Below, one piece after another: positions 1 through 8,047 of a stretch of 64,000 nucleotides of DNA. A model generated the notes under the pieces. The model saw nothing but the letters and a program-made list of their open reading frames with translations. It had not been told where the DNA came from and did not search any database. Source of the stretch: Flavihumibacter rivuli (GTDB lineage: Bacteria; Bacteroidota; Bacteroidia; Chitinophagales; Chitinophagaceae). The stretch lies in the NCBI RefSeq assembly GCF_018595685.2, contig NZ_CP092334.1, forward strand, positions 834,001-898,000. The letters run 5' to 3'. How positions within the stretch are numbered: the first letter of the stretch is position 1; each line of letters opens with the position of its first letter. The position numbers and the translations under genes were made by a program.

Positions 1-1293
1 CCTTCCGTTGGAAGGATCCAGGGAATTGCCGTGGCTAATACAGCGCCAACAAACGGTCAGATCCTGAAGTACAATGGTACAGCATGGGCTCCGGCCAATG
101 AAGCTGCTGCTTCAGGGTTGACCCTGCCTTTTACCCAGACTATTTCCAATGCATCGGATCTTTTCACGATCAATAATTCAGGTGCTGGAAATGCTTTGGT
201 GGGAATCAACTCTTCTGCGAACCCCAATTCAAGTGGTGTAAGGGGTGGATTGACATCAAACACACCAGGTGCAAATGCTGCTGCTATCTATGGTTTTGCC
301 AATAGTAACCAAACCGGCCTGAACATCTACGGTTATGGTGTTTGGGGGCATAACAATGGCAATAGTGGTGGTGTGTTGGGTTCCAGTGTGAATGGTAATG
401 GTGTGATCGGTAAGGCTAACGCTTCCAACAAAGCAGGTGTATATGGTTATAGTGAAAATGGAAATGCAGGTTTCTTTGACAACTCAACAGCGACCAACTA
501 TACCAGCGCTATTTACTCCCAAAGCCGTTTCGGAACAGCTATACAGGCGTCTAGTACTGAAGGGATCGCCATTGATGCGGCTTCTGACAGCCCCGATTAT
601 CCAACGGTCAATGCCGCCAATTTTACTGGTGGCATGGCGCTGATGGCAGGTAGTGTTAGTGATTTGAACCCAACTATTATGACTGCGAGCTATGGCATGG
701 CCCCTGGTTTGTACGCCATGGGTAACCTGGGTGGTACTGGTGGTACTGCGATCATCGCTGAACTGGGTAGTGGACCCGGAAACATTGCTGAATTCAAGGT
801 CGGAGGAACCAATGTTGCCAGGATCGACCATACCGGTAAAGGATTCTTTAACGGTTCCGTTCAGTCGTCCGGTGCTGATGTGGCAGAATTCTTTGCTGTA
901 GAAGGCTCCAAGGCAAGCTATGAAGCTGGTGATGTGTTGGAAATCTCGACTGAGGGTGACCGTAAGGTGGTAAAATCCTCCAAGCCTTATTCAACCCTTG
1001 TTGCAGGTGTTTATGCTACCAAACCTGGCTTGCTGCTGACTGAAGAAGATGCAGTGAAAAACAACCTTGATGCGCTGGTGCCAATGGGAGTGATCGGTGT
1101 GATCCCTACCAAGGTTTGCATGGAAGGTGGTGCTATCAAGCGTGGTGACCTGCTGGTAACCTCATCCATCCAGGGTGTGGCCATGAAGGCTGATCCCGAC
1201 AAGGTGAAAGTGGGACAGGTAATTGGTAAGGCACTGCAGGATTACAATGCAAATGGTGTTGGTAAAATAAATGTGTTGGTAAGCGTTAAATAA
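1..1293 (+). CDS. Gly/Asn-rich surface (fibre-like) protein, 5' truncated by window edge
   Basis: The frame is open to the first base (codons 1-10 read PSVGRIQGIA), so the GTG at 31 is not the real start and the N-terminus lies outside the window. The first visible segment, with TAPTNGQILKYNGTAWAPA, is the kind of linker found in long repetitive surface or tail-fibre-like proteins of Bacteroidota. The middle 250 residues are rich in Gly, Asn, Ala and Ser with recurring VYGY/GVIG/GVWG patterns, suggesting a beta-solenoid. The last 130 residues form a more ordered domain (DVAEFF, AGDVLEIS, GVIGVIPTKV, GDLLVTSS). No peptidase S74 chaperone signature or type IX secretion tail was seen. A secreted or surface role is inferred; the function is unknown. 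The small secreted protein at 1313 follows 19 bases downstream. Confidence 0.75.
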   Translation, partial: PSVGRIQGIAVANTAPTNGQILKYNGTAWAPANEAAASGLTLPFTQTISNASDLFTINNSGAGNALVGINSSANPNSSGVRGGLTSNTPGANAAAIYGFANSNQTGLNIYGYGVWGHNNGNSGGVLGSSVNGNGVIGKANASNKAGVYGYSENGNAGFFDNSTATNYTSAIYSQSRFGTAIQASSTEGIAIDAASDSPDYPTVNAANFTGGMALMAGSVSDLNPTIMTASYGMAPGLYAMGNLGGTGGTAIIAELGSGPGNIAEFKVGGTNVARIDHTGKGFFNGSVQSSGADVAEFFAVEGSKASYEAGDVLEISTEGDRKVVKSSKPYSTLVAGVYATKPGLLLTEEDAVKNNLDALVPMGVIGVIPTKVCMEGGAIKRGDLLVTSSIQGVAMKADPDKVKVGQVIGKALQDYNANGVGKINVLVSVK

Positions 1294-1312
1294 TCAACTA
1301 AAAATTCATTCC

Positions 1313-1591
1313 ATGAAAAAGCATTTTCAAATAGTTATTACTGTTATAGCAGGAATCTTTTTAAGCGCCTCTGCCTTTGCCCAGGCTCCTGGCCAGCCCA
1401 GGAAGTTTACGGTTCCCCGCAGCAAAGCCGAATTCATGGCAGGCAAAAAAAGGTTTGATGATCAGGCTAAAATTGCCCAATCCAACCGCGAACACCTGAA
1501 AAAGGAAGAGCAACAAGCAGGGGTGATGCATGAACAGGAATTGGCGCAAAGCAGGCAGCAGCCTGCCCCTGCCAATAAGCCTAAAAACTAG
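1313..1591 (+). CDS. small secreted protein, unknown function
   Basis: This 92-residue protein opens with a clear signal peptide (MKKHFQIVITVIAGIFLSASAF, cleavage after AFA-Q near residue 24). The mature part is short, charged and Gln/Lys/Glu-rich (KAEFMAGKKRFDDQAKIAQ, then HLKKEEQQAG) and probably helical, ending in a Pro/Ala/Asn tail. I do not recognise a family. It starts 19 bases after the surface-protein gene and is followed by an intrinsic terminator, so the two are likely cotranscribed. It may be a periplasmic or secreted partner of that protein, but this rests on position only. Confidence 0.6.
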   Translation: MKKHFQIVITVIAGIFLSASAFAQAPGQPRKFTVPRSKAEFMAGKKRFDDQAKIAQSNREHLKKEEQQAGVMHEQELAQSRQQPAPANKPKN

Positions 1592-1642
1592 GAATGGTTA
1601 TCACTTTATAGACCCCTATCAGATCCGTACTCCATCAAGGAA

Positions 1643-1666
1643 GCCACCAGTATTGGTGGCTTTTTT
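1643..1666 (+). terminator. intrinsic terminator after the small secreted protein
   Basis: A perfect hairpin (GCCACCAG TA TTGGTGGC, with two or three unpaired bases in the loop) is followed directly by six T residues. Confidence 0.85.
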
Positions 1667-1679
1667 GTTGAGAGGAAAC

Positions 1680-1706
1680 AAAAAAGCCGGGATACATATC
1701 CCGGCT
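1680..1706 (-). terminator. intrinsic terminator of icd
   Basis: The inverted repeat AGCCGGGATA..TATCCCGGCT is followed on the minus strand by a run of T (A run at 1680-1685 on the plus strand). It lies 18 bases past the icd stop codon. Confidence 0.85.
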
Positions 1707-1724
1707 CCTATCATTAAAAAAACC

Positions 1725-2960
1725 TTAGAGTCCCATCTTCTTCCTCAGGTTCTCATCGATGGCATCGAGGAATTCCTGGGTGTACAAATAGTGCTCTCCA
1801 TGTTTTACTTTGTTACCATGGACACATACTGCCAGGTCCTTGGTCATCTTGCCGCTTTCTACCGTTTCAATACATACTTGTTCAAGGGCATTGCTGAAAT
1901 CGATCAATTCCTGGTTGCCATCCAGCTTTCCGCGGAAGGCCAGTCCCCTTGTCCAGGCAAAGATAGAGGCGATAGGGTTGGTGGAAGTGGGCTTGCCGGC
2001 CTGGTGGTCACGGTAGTGACGGGTAACCGTGCCGTGAGCAGCCTCGGATTCCAGTGTCTTTCCATCGGGGGTGATCAGTACAGAGGTCATCAGGCCTAGC
2101 GAACCAAAGCCCTGGGCAACTGTGTCGCTTTGTACGTCGCCATCATAGTTCTTACATGCCCAAACAAAATTGCCATTCCACTTCAGGGCGCTGGCTACCA
2201 TGTCATCGATCAGGCGATGCTCATAGGTGATGCCTGCTGCATCGAATGCTGCCTTGAATTCATTCTCATAGATATCCTGGAAGATGTCCTTGAAACGGCC
2301 ATCATATTTCTTCAGGATGGTATTCTTGGTAGAAAGGTACAATGGCCAGCCTTTGCTCAATGCCATATTAAAGCAGGAGCGGGCGAAGCCCTTGATGCTT
2401 TCATCGGTATTATACATGGTCATGGCAACGCCGTCCCCATTGAAATTGTATACCTCGAATGTTTGGGGTTCACCACCGTCTTCCGGTGTAAAGGTCATGG
2501 TCAGTTTGCCTTTGCCCTTTATAACGGTGTCGGTTGCACGATATTGATCGCCAAATGCATGACGGCCAACAATGATAGGCGCGGTCCAGTTGGTCACCAG
2601 TCGCGGAATATTGTTGATCACGATGGGCTCCCTGAATACGGTTCCATCCAGGATGTTACGGATGGTGCCATTGGGGCTTTTCCACATTTGCTTGAGGTTG
2701 AATTCCTTTACCCTTGCTTCGTCAGGGGTAATGGTTGCGCACTTGATCCCTACACCGTATTGTTTGATCGCATTGGCGGCATCAACGGTAACCTGGTCAT
2801 TGGTAGCATCACGATGCTCGATGCCAAGGTCGTAATATTTGATGTCCAGCTCCAGGTAAGGTAGGATCAGCTTGTCTTTGATGAATTGCCAGATGATCCT
2901 GGTCATCTCGTCCCCGTCCAGTTCTACTACAGGATTGGCCACTTTAATTTTCTTGCTCAT
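1725..2960 (-). CDS. icd: NADP-dependent isocitrate dehydrogenase (eukaryote-like type)
   Basis: This 411-residue enzyme oxidatively decarboxylates isocitrate to 2-oxoglutarate in the TCA cycle. It matches the homodimeric class that includes human IDH1/2 rather than the E. coli class. Visible hallmarks are the substrate segment KSPNGTIRN (94-102), [13 protein letters not shown] with Arg133 at the position of human IDH1 Arg132, the metal-binding Asp pair DD (251-252) and YDGDVQSD (271-278), and [14 protein letters not shown] (309-321). In this class the Arg-His of that last motif contacts the NADP 2'-phosphate. Length and both ends agree with the family. The gene stands alone, with a consensus-like Bacteroidota promoter upstream and a terminator downstream. 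NADP specificity is inferred from the motif. Confidence 0.97.
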   Translation of the reverse strand: MSKKIKVANPVVELDGDEMTRIIWQFIKDKLILPYLELDIKYYDLGIEHRDATNDQVTVDAANAIKQYGVGIKCATITPDEARVKEFNLKQMWKSPNGTIRNILDGTVFREPIVINNIPRLVTNWTAPIIVGRHAFGDQYRATDTVIKGKGKLTMTFTPEDGGEPQTFEVYNFNGDGVAMTMYNTDESIKGFARSCFNMALSKGWPLYLSTKNTILKKYDGRFKDIFQDIYENEFKAAFDAAGITYEHRLIDDMVASALKWNGNFVWACKNYDGDVQSDTVAQGFGSLGLMTSVLITPDGKTLESEAAHGTVTRHYRDHQAGKPTSTNPIASIFAWTRGLAFRGKLDGNQELIDFSNALEQVCIETVESGKMTKDLAVCVHGNKVKHGEHYLYTQEFLDAIDENLRKKMGL

Positions 2961-2985
2961 AACGTCGTTAAATTTTGAGAGTCTG

Positions 2986-3016
2986 CAAACCTAAGGGAAA
3001 TCAATAAAAAAACAAA
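2986..3016 (-). promoter_or_regulatory. Bacteroidota-type promoter of icd
   Basis: On the minus strand, TTTG (3016-3013) is followed after 19 bases by TAGGTTTG (2993-2986). This fits the phylum's -33 TTTG / -7 TAnnTTTG promoter pattern exactly. It would give a leader of roughly 20 bases before the ATG at 2960. Confidence 0.65.
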
Positions 3017-3116
3017 TGATAAAAATCGATATTATTGGAAGTTTTCGAAATGTGTTTCTTGGCTTTTTTTGCTAGCTTCACAGCCTAATTAATCCTTGCC
3101 CCTTAATCTGTTGCTG

Positions 3117-3725
3117 ATGCCTGAGGAAGTGCTATCATATGTGAGAAGGTTTGTAGATCTTGATCCTGCAGAAGCTAAGCTGTTCACCAGGCAGGTGCAG
3201 GTCATGACCTGTTCTGCCAGGCAGGTGCTTACGGGGATGGGGGAGGTGGAAAATCATATCTATTTTATCCGCAAAGGCATTGTCCGGAAGTATTTCACAA
3301 AGGGTAAGGAGGAGGTAACGGTACAACTCTGCTCCAAAGGTGACCTTACCTCTTCCATTGCTTCATTCATTACAGGAAAGCCTTCCGATTACGTCCTGGA
3401 AACGCTTGAACCTTCTGCACTGGTATTCATTACCCGTTCCGGCCTGGATCAGCTTTATTCCTGTGGGGTGAATTTTGAAAAGATGGGCAGGATGATCTTT
3501 CTCGAGGCAATGCTGGCCAAGGAGCGCTGGGATATGGAAAGGATGCTCCATAGTCCACTTGAAAGGTTCCAGTCTTTTAACCAAAAGCACCCCCACCTGA
3601 TGCAGCAGGTGCCACAAAAGTACCTGGCATCCCTTTTGGATATTGAGCCCGAAACCTTTAGCCGGTACAAAGCCAGGCTGGCTGGTCATGCAGCGGCCAA
3701 AAACCATAAGAAGAATGCCCAATAA
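3117..3725 (+). CDS. Crp/Fnr-family transcriptional regulator (first of a pair)
   Basis: About 202 residues: an N-terminal cyclic-nucleotide-binding-like beta-roll (IYFIRKGIVRKYFTKGKEEVTVQLCSKGDL), a long dimerisation helix (MLAKERWDMERMLHSPLERFQSF) and a C-terminal helix-turn-helix (VPQKYLASLLDIEPETFSRYK). The QKYLASxLxIxPETxSR recognition-helix pattern is usual for Bacteroidota members of the family. I see no cysteine set for an Fe-S cluster and no classic cAMP phosphate-binding RSA motif, so the effector is unknown. A TTG 21 bases upstream is in frame, but the ATG at 3117 gives the more natural start. The next gene overlaps its 3' end by 11 bases and is paralogous. Confidence 0.85.
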   Translation: MPEEVLSYVRRFVDLDPAEAKLFTRQVQVMTCSARQVLTGMGEVENHIYFIRKGIVRKYFTKGKEEVTVQLCSKGDLTSSIASFITGKPSDYVLETLEPSALVFITRSGLDQLYSCGVNFEKMGRMIFLEAMLAKERWDMERMLHSPLERFQSFNQKHPHLMQQVPQKYLASLLDIEPETFSRYKARLAGHAAAKNHKKNAQ

Positions 3726-4341
3726 CCAACATAAACAACTGGAAGCAGGCATCAATAACTTATATGCCTTCCTGCACCAGTATACTGGTATCAGTAAGGA
3801 GGATTTTTCCAATCTGAGCAAGTATGTTGAGTTGAGGCGGGTGGAACGCAAACACCAACTCATCAAACCAGGCGAAATAGAACCCTACCTTAATTTTATT
3901 CTCAAGGGGGTGATCCGTAAGTACGTGATGGTAGGTAAAAAGGAGATCACCCTGCAGTTGTCCAAGGAAGGCCATATCATCCATTCTGAATTATCCTTCC
4001 ATACCCAGACCGCTTCCGAATGTTATATTGAGGCGATTGAGTCTTCCACCCTTTTATCTATCACCTATGACAACCTGCAGCGCCTTTACCTGGAGTTCCC
4101 GGTAGTGAATAAGTTATCTAGACTGTTGATCAGTGATATGTATGTCAGGAAAGACCGCCGCGATATGGAACATATCCGGCTGGATACCAAGGAGCGCTTC
4201 CTGAAATACATGAACAGGCATCCTGACATGATCCAGCGGGTTTCCCAAAAGTATATCGCGTCCTACCTGAATATTAAGCCGGAAACCTTTAGTCGGCTCA
4301 AGCACCTGATGAGGAAGCGTCCTGTTGATCCTGCAGGTTGA
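3715..4341 (+). CDS. Crp/Fnr-family transcriptional regulator (second of a pair)
   Basis: About 208 residues with the same architecture as the upstream gene: sensory beta-roll (LNFILKGVIRKYVMVGKKEITLQLSKEG), dimer helix (DRRDMEHIRLDTKERFLKYM) and HTH (VSQKYIASYLNIKPETFSRLK). The ATG at 3715 lies inside the last codons of the preceding regulator, so translation is probably coupled. The frame is open further upstream, but that segment is the overlapping other frame of the neighbour. The two are clear paralogues with near-identical recognition-helix patterns, suggesting overlapping targets or heterodimers (inference). The 3' end overlaps the convergent Nramp gene by 44 bases. Confidence 0.87.
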   Translation: MPNNQHKQLEAGINNLYAFLHQYTGISKEDFSNLSKYVELRRVERKHQLIKPGEIEPYLNFILKGVIRKYVMVGKKEITLQLSKEGHIIHSELSFHTQTASECYIEAIESSTLLSITYDNLQRLYLEFPVVNKLSRLLISDMYVRKDRRDMEHIRLDTKERFLKYMNRHPDMIQRVSQKYIASYLNIKPETFSRLKHLMRKRPVDPAG

Positions 4342-6214
4342 TAACGAGGACGGGTATGCGCAATTCATGCCTTACTTTATTGATGGTTTCCCCATAAAGG
4401 ATATCTGCAATACCGGTGTGGCCATGCGCCCCCATCACCAGCAGGTCGGCTTTTTCTTCCAGGGTGATCCTGACAATTTCCTCTTTACGCATCTGGTATC
4501 CCAGCCGGGCAATGGCCTGGTATCCCCTTTCCTTAAGTTGATCAACATAATGGTCCAGTTGGGCCGCGTCCTGCCTGCTTTCAAGGTCCCCACTTTCTTT
4601 GCCATACATTTTCGCGGTCACACTTTCAATTACATGGATCAGGATAAAGGTGGTACCCTGTTTTCCCTGTGAAAGGGCATGGGCGATCAGCCTGCTGTCG
4701 TGCTGGCTGAATTCCAGCGCAACGGCAATACGGTTATAGGCCTCTACCCTAAGGTCGGACAAGGGACGAAGGTCTTTGTGGATGGCAATATCCACAGGTT
4801 TCTTCCTGCGCTGGAACAGCGGAAAAAAGGTGACCAGCAGTAAGAGGATCACCAGGCCTGAGAGGCCGCCCACGACCAGGGCCTGCTTCCAGGTTTCGGG
4901 GTCGGTGGCGATATAGTCAATTGCCTCGCCGATCACCATTCTCAGGTTCAGGTAAACAAGGATTGCTGCAATGACCCAGGCGGCCACTTTGGTAAGGTTG
5001 TTGATGGCGAAGGTGCCCATTTTGTTTTTGTCGCTGACGAAGTGGATGAGCGGAATGACGGCAAAGCCCAGCTGCACACTCAGGATCACCTGGCTAAGAA
5101 TCAGCATGCCATCCACTTCCTGGTCGCCGAAATAATAGATAACGAGTATGGCGGGCACTATGGCTACCAGGCGGGTTAACAATCGCCTTAACCAGGGATT
5201 GATCCTAAGCCTTAGGTAGCCTTCCATAACGATCTGGCCGGCCAAAGTGCCTGTAACAGTAGAGCTTTGGCCGGCAGCGATAAGGGCTATCGCGAATAGG
5301 GCAGGGGCCAATCTTGTGCCTAGCAGGTTGTCCAATAATTTGTGGGCATCTTCGATCCTGGCCACACCTGTCTGACCGGCCTTGTGGAATACCGTGGCTG
5401 CCAGTACAAGAATGGAGGCATTCACAAAGAATGCCAGGTTAAGGGCGATGGCACTATCGAAAATATTCATCCGGATGGCTTTCCGCTTGCCCTCCTCGTT
5501 GTCGGCGATCTTCCTGGTTTGTACAAGGGCGGAATGCAGGTAAAGGTTATGGGGCATCACGGTAGCGCCAATGATACCAATAGCGATGTACAGGGCTTCG
5601 TCACCGGGTAGGGAGGGGACAAGACCAGTTACCACTTCGGCAAGCGCCGGTTTTGCTAGTAGTATTTCAACGAGAAAGGATATGCTGATAATGGAGATCA
5701 GGCCCACGATAAATAACTCCATTTTACGCATTCCCAGTTTCTGCAGCCAAAGCAAGAGGAAGGTGTCTGCTACGGTTATGGTCACACCAGCCAGCATGGG
5801 CAGTCCGGTTAGCAGGTGGATACCAATGGCCATCCCCAGCACCTCCGCAAGGTCTGTTGCGGCAATGGCTATCTCTGCAAGTACATAGAGGATGAAATTG
5901 ATCGCGGGGGGATAGGTTTCCCGGTTGGCCTGTGCCAGGTCCCTTCCCCTTACAATGCCAAGCCTGGCGGAGAGACTTTGAAGGAGCAGGGCCATCAGGT
6001 TACTCATCAGCAAAACCCACAGTAAGGAATAACCGAATTTGCTGCCTCCCTGAAGGTCAGTTGCCCAGTTTCCAGGGTCCATATAACCAACACTCACCAG
6101 GTAGGCCGGCCCAAGGAAGGATAATGCCTTCTTCCAGAAACTGGAATGCCTGGTCGTATCAACGGTACCATGTACCTCACTCAGTGAAACATCATGCTTG
6201 CTGTGTTGCATCAT
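4298..6214 (-). CDS. mntH: Nramp divalent-metal transporter fused to a C-terminal universal stress (UspA) domain
   Basis: The first ~460 residues are an Nramp proton-coupled Mn2+/Fe2+ importer. They carry the metal-site motif DPGN (46-49) in TM1, the MPHNLYLHS motif (220-228) in TM6, and about eleven hydrophobic segments. After a basic linker (RRKKPVDIAIHKDLRP) a UspA domain runs from ~490 to ~630 and ends with the ATP-binding pattern G-2x-G-9x-G-T (GAHGHTGIADILYGET). Plain MntH is usually about 410-450 residues, so the extra ~180 are a true fusion with no stop or frame break. The gene overlaps the 3' end of mntR by 23 bases and belongs to the same operon, which points to Mn/Fe homeostasis. 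The Usp domain may report ATP state to the transporter, but that is inference. Confidence 0.93.
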   Translation of the reverse strand: MMQHSKHDVSLSEVHGTVDTTRHSSFWKKALSFLGPAYLVSVGYMDPGNWATDLQGGSKFGYSLLWVLLMSNLMALLLQSLSARLGIVRGRDLAQANRETYPPAINFILYVLAEIAIAATDLAEVLGMAIGIHLLTGLPMLAGVTITVADTFLLLWLQKLGMRKMELFIVGLISIISISFLVEILLAKPALAEVVTGLVPSLPGDEALYIAIGIIGATVMPHNLYLHSALVQTRKIADNEEGKRKAIRMNIFDSAIALNLAFFVNASILVLAATVFHKAGQTGVARIEDAHKLLDNLLGTRLAPALFAIALIAAGQSSTVTGTLAGQIVMEGYLRLRINPWLRRLLTRLVAIVPAILVIYYFGDQEVDGMLILSQVILSVQLGFAVIPLIHFVSDKNKMGTFAINNLTKVAAWVIAAILVYLNLRMVIGEAIDYIATDPETWKQALVVGGLSGLVILLLLVTFFPLFQRRKKPVDIAIHKDLRPLSDLRVEAYNRIAVALEFSQHDSRLIAHALSQGKQGTTFILIHVIESVTAKMYGKESGDLESRQDAAQLDHYVDQLKERGYQAIARLGYQMRKEEIVRITLEEKADLLVMGAHGHTGIADILYGETINKVRHELRIPVLVINLQDQQDASSSGA

Positions 6215-6866
6215 AAGCTACGTATATATTGGCCGCCAGCTGCTCGCTAATGTTAAAGGCCGGCTGGTCCTGTATTTTCAATTCAAGCGATTTGTCGAAA
6301 CTGAAATGCTTTTTTACTTCCAGTTTTGTACCGATGCCGATATTTTTGTGAGTGAGCAATTCCAGCATCTCAGTGCTTTGGTTGGTAACACTGATCACAT
6401 CGGCAGGCGTATTCAGGGGAAGTTCCAATAGCCTGGTTTGGTGGACCACCGGCATCTTGCCATGCTGGTCGGGAATGGGGTCTCCATGCGGATCGGTCCT
6501 GGGGTTGCCCAGGAAATCATCCAGCCGGTCGATCAGTTTCTTACTGCTGATATGCTCCAGTTCTTCCGCGATCTCATGCACTTCTTCCCATCCAAATCCC
6601 AGTTTGGATACCAGGAAATACTCCCATAGCCGGTGCTTGCGGATGATCAGGAGGGCAAGTTTCTTTCCTTCTGCAGTTAGTTTCACCCCTTTGTAAGGCT
6701 GGTATTGCAAAAGCTTTTGCTCCTTCAGCTTCTTCAGCATGTCCGTTACTGATGCCGGCTTGGTTTCCAAAACCCTGGCCAGTGCATTGGTGTTCACCAC
6801 ATCCTGCTCCTGTTGCAGGTGGTAGATGGCTTTGATGTAGTTTTCCTTGCTGGTTGAATATTTCAA
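6192..6866 (-). CDS. mntR: DtxR/MntR-family metal-dependent repressor
   Basis: This 224-residue protein has the full DtxR layout. An N-terminal winged helix (ENYIKAIYHLQ, then LARVLETKPASVTDMLKKL) is followed by a dimerisation and metal domain (RKHRLWEYFL, then HEIAEELEHISS, which carry the usual His/Glu/Glu/His ligands) and a C-terminal SH3/FeoA-like domain (~150-215). It heads the operon with the Nramp-Usp gene, whose start lies inside its last codons. A dyad-rich region overlapping its promoter is 6-32 bases upstream, as expected for autoregulation. Mn2+ versus Fe2+ preference cannot be decided from sequence; Mn is inferred from the transporter partner. Confidence 0.92.
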   Translation of the reverse strand: MKYSTSKENYIKAIYHLQQEQDVVNTNALARVLETKPASVTDMLKKLKEQKLLQYQPYKGVKLTAEGKKLALLIIRKHRLWEYFLVSKLGFGWEEVHEIAEELEHISSKKLIDRLDDFLGNPRTDPHGDPIPDQHGKMPVVHQTRLLELPLNTPADVISVTNQSTEMLELLTHKNIGIGTKLEVKKHFSFDKSLELKIQDQPAFNISEQLAANIYVAYDATQQA

Positions 6867-6871
6867 TTCGA

Positions 6872-6898
6872 CTAAATATTAATTTAGACAAATCTAAA
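6872..6898. promoter_or_regulatory. two overlapping dyads, probable MntR operator
   Basis: Two perfect 6-4-6 inverted repeats share a half-site: CTAAAT-atta-ATTTAG (6872-6887) and TTTAGA-caaa-TCTAAA (6883-6898). The second covers the -7 element of the mntR promoter. Spacing and AT-rich TTTAG/CTAAA half-sites fit DtxR/MntR-family boxes. Confidence 0.7.
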
Positions 6899-6920
6899 AA
6901 TATAAATGATTGCATCCAAA
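6889..6920 (-). promoter_or_regulatory. Bacteroidota-type promoter of mntR-mntH
   Basis: On the minus strand, TTTG (6920-6917) is followed after 20 bases by TAGATTTG (6896-6889), matching the TTTG / TAnnTTTG consensus. The -7 box lies within the downstream dyad, so repressor binding would block polymerase. Confidence 0.65.
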
Positions 6921-6970
6921 TCAAAAAAGCATAAAAGGATTATTTTAGCGCCTCACGGAAAAGAATCTAT

Positions 6971-7942
6971 ATGATGAATCGATGGTTGTTCACCCTTTGC
7001 TGCGTCCTGTTGATCGGTGCCTGCAAGGAAGAGAAAAAGCAATTGTCAGACGATAACGCTTCGGTGGAAATAACCGATTTCATTGAATTCTTTCCTGAAT
7101 CCAAATTGCCTTTGCAGGTGGCTGATACCACACTGGCCAGAAAGATATCCGACTCCCTCCGGATCGGTAATAAGGTATTTGGCCGCTTTGTCCCTGATAG
7201 CCTTTTGGCCAAGGGCTTTGGTAAGTCTGCCAAACCCAGGTTGTATCCATTAGGCAAGGCGGTAGTAAAGGATGGTGAAACCTATCTTTTCCTTAAGGCT
7301 GAACAAGGTGCAAAGAAGATCGCTTATGTGCTGGTTTTCGATGAAAAGCAGCAGTTCGTCACCGGCATGAATTTCCTGCAGGTGAATGGTAGTCCGCAGG
7401 CTGCAGAACGTTCCTATTTCAACATGGACAGTAAATACACCCTCACCACCCTGCAGCAACGCAGCCTGAAGGACGGCCAGGTAGTGTATAATAAGAATGT
7501 GTACATCTATAATACTGCCGGCGTATTTACCCTGATCCTTACTGAATCCAATGACCAGGCAAAGGCAAGCAAACAATTGATCAACCCAATAGACACCCTT
7601 CCCGCTAAACACAAGTGGGCGGGCGATTACTGGCAGGATAAAAAGAACCTCGTCTCTTTCCGTGACGGAAGGAACCCCAATACCCTCCAGGTCTTTGTCC
7701 ATTTTGAAAAGGATGGTGGCAATTGCAACGGGGAATTGAAAGGTGAGGTTAAATTCGTTGGGAAGGACCAGGCCCGCTTCACAGAATCCGGTAGTCCCTG
7801 TGTGATAGATTTTAATTTTTCCGGGAATACAGTGCGCATGAAAGAGCAGGAGGGTTGCGGTTCCTACCGGGACATAAAATGTTTTTTCGATGGGGCCTAT
7901 ACCCGTAAAAAAGTAGCCGCTCCACGGAAGAAGAAAAAATAA
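6971..7942 (+). CDS. lipoprotein of unknown function
   Basis: This 323-residue protein has a lipobox, LLIGAC, with Cys18, followed by KEEKK, an acidic/basic start typical of exported Bacteroidota lipoproteins. The body is beta-rich and soluble, with two likely halves. Residues ~60-190 include strands such as YVLVFDEKQQFVTGMNF. Residues ~215-310 contain a compact GxYWQDKKNLVSFRDGR...GSGSPCVIDFNFSG module with four Cys (CNGEL, SPCVID, EGCGSYRDIKCFF) that may pair in disulfides. The C-terminus is a basic tail (RKKVAAPRKKKK). I do not recognise a named family. It is divergent from mntR and shares that intergenic region, so metal-linked expression is possible but unproven. Two adjacent ATG codons begin the frame. 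Confidence 0.75.
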   Translation: MMNRWLFTLCCVLLIGACKEEKKQLSDDNASVEITDFIEFFPESKLPLQVADTTLARKISDSLRIGNKVFGRFVPDSLLAKGFGKSAKPRLYPLGKAVVKDGETYLFLKAEQGAKKIAYVLVFDEKQQFVTGMNFLQVNGSPQAAERSYFNMDSKYTLTTLQQRSLKDGQVVYNKNVYIYNTAGVFTLILTESNDQAKASKQLINPIDTLPAKHKWAGDYWQDKKNLVSFRDGRNPNTLQVFVHFEKDGGNCNGELKGEVKFVGKDQARFTESGSPCVIDFNFSGNTVRMKEQEGCGSYRDIKCFFDGAYTRKKVAAPRKKKK

Positions 7943-8047
7943 TTAGAACAATTGCATCATTTCCATACTGCGACCTTATCCTGTTCGTTTCTGGTATTAT
8001 ATACCTATATTGCGTACTTGTTACACATTAATTTGAAATAGATTGCT

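Noticed and set aside
31..33. GTG as the start of the first gene
   Set aside because: The frame is open from base 1 and the encoded residues before it continue the same repeat-type linker, so the gene starts outside the window.
1..1591. Prophage tail-fibre module at the left edge
   Set aside because: The repetitive protein resembles tail-fibre-type repeats, but the neighbours are a secreted small protein and icd, with no phage structural genes.
2130..2864. 244-codon open frame on the plus strand inside icd
   Set aside because: It is antisense to a well-supported isocitrate dehydrogenase gene and has no recognisable features; such shadows are common opposite strongly codon-biased genes.
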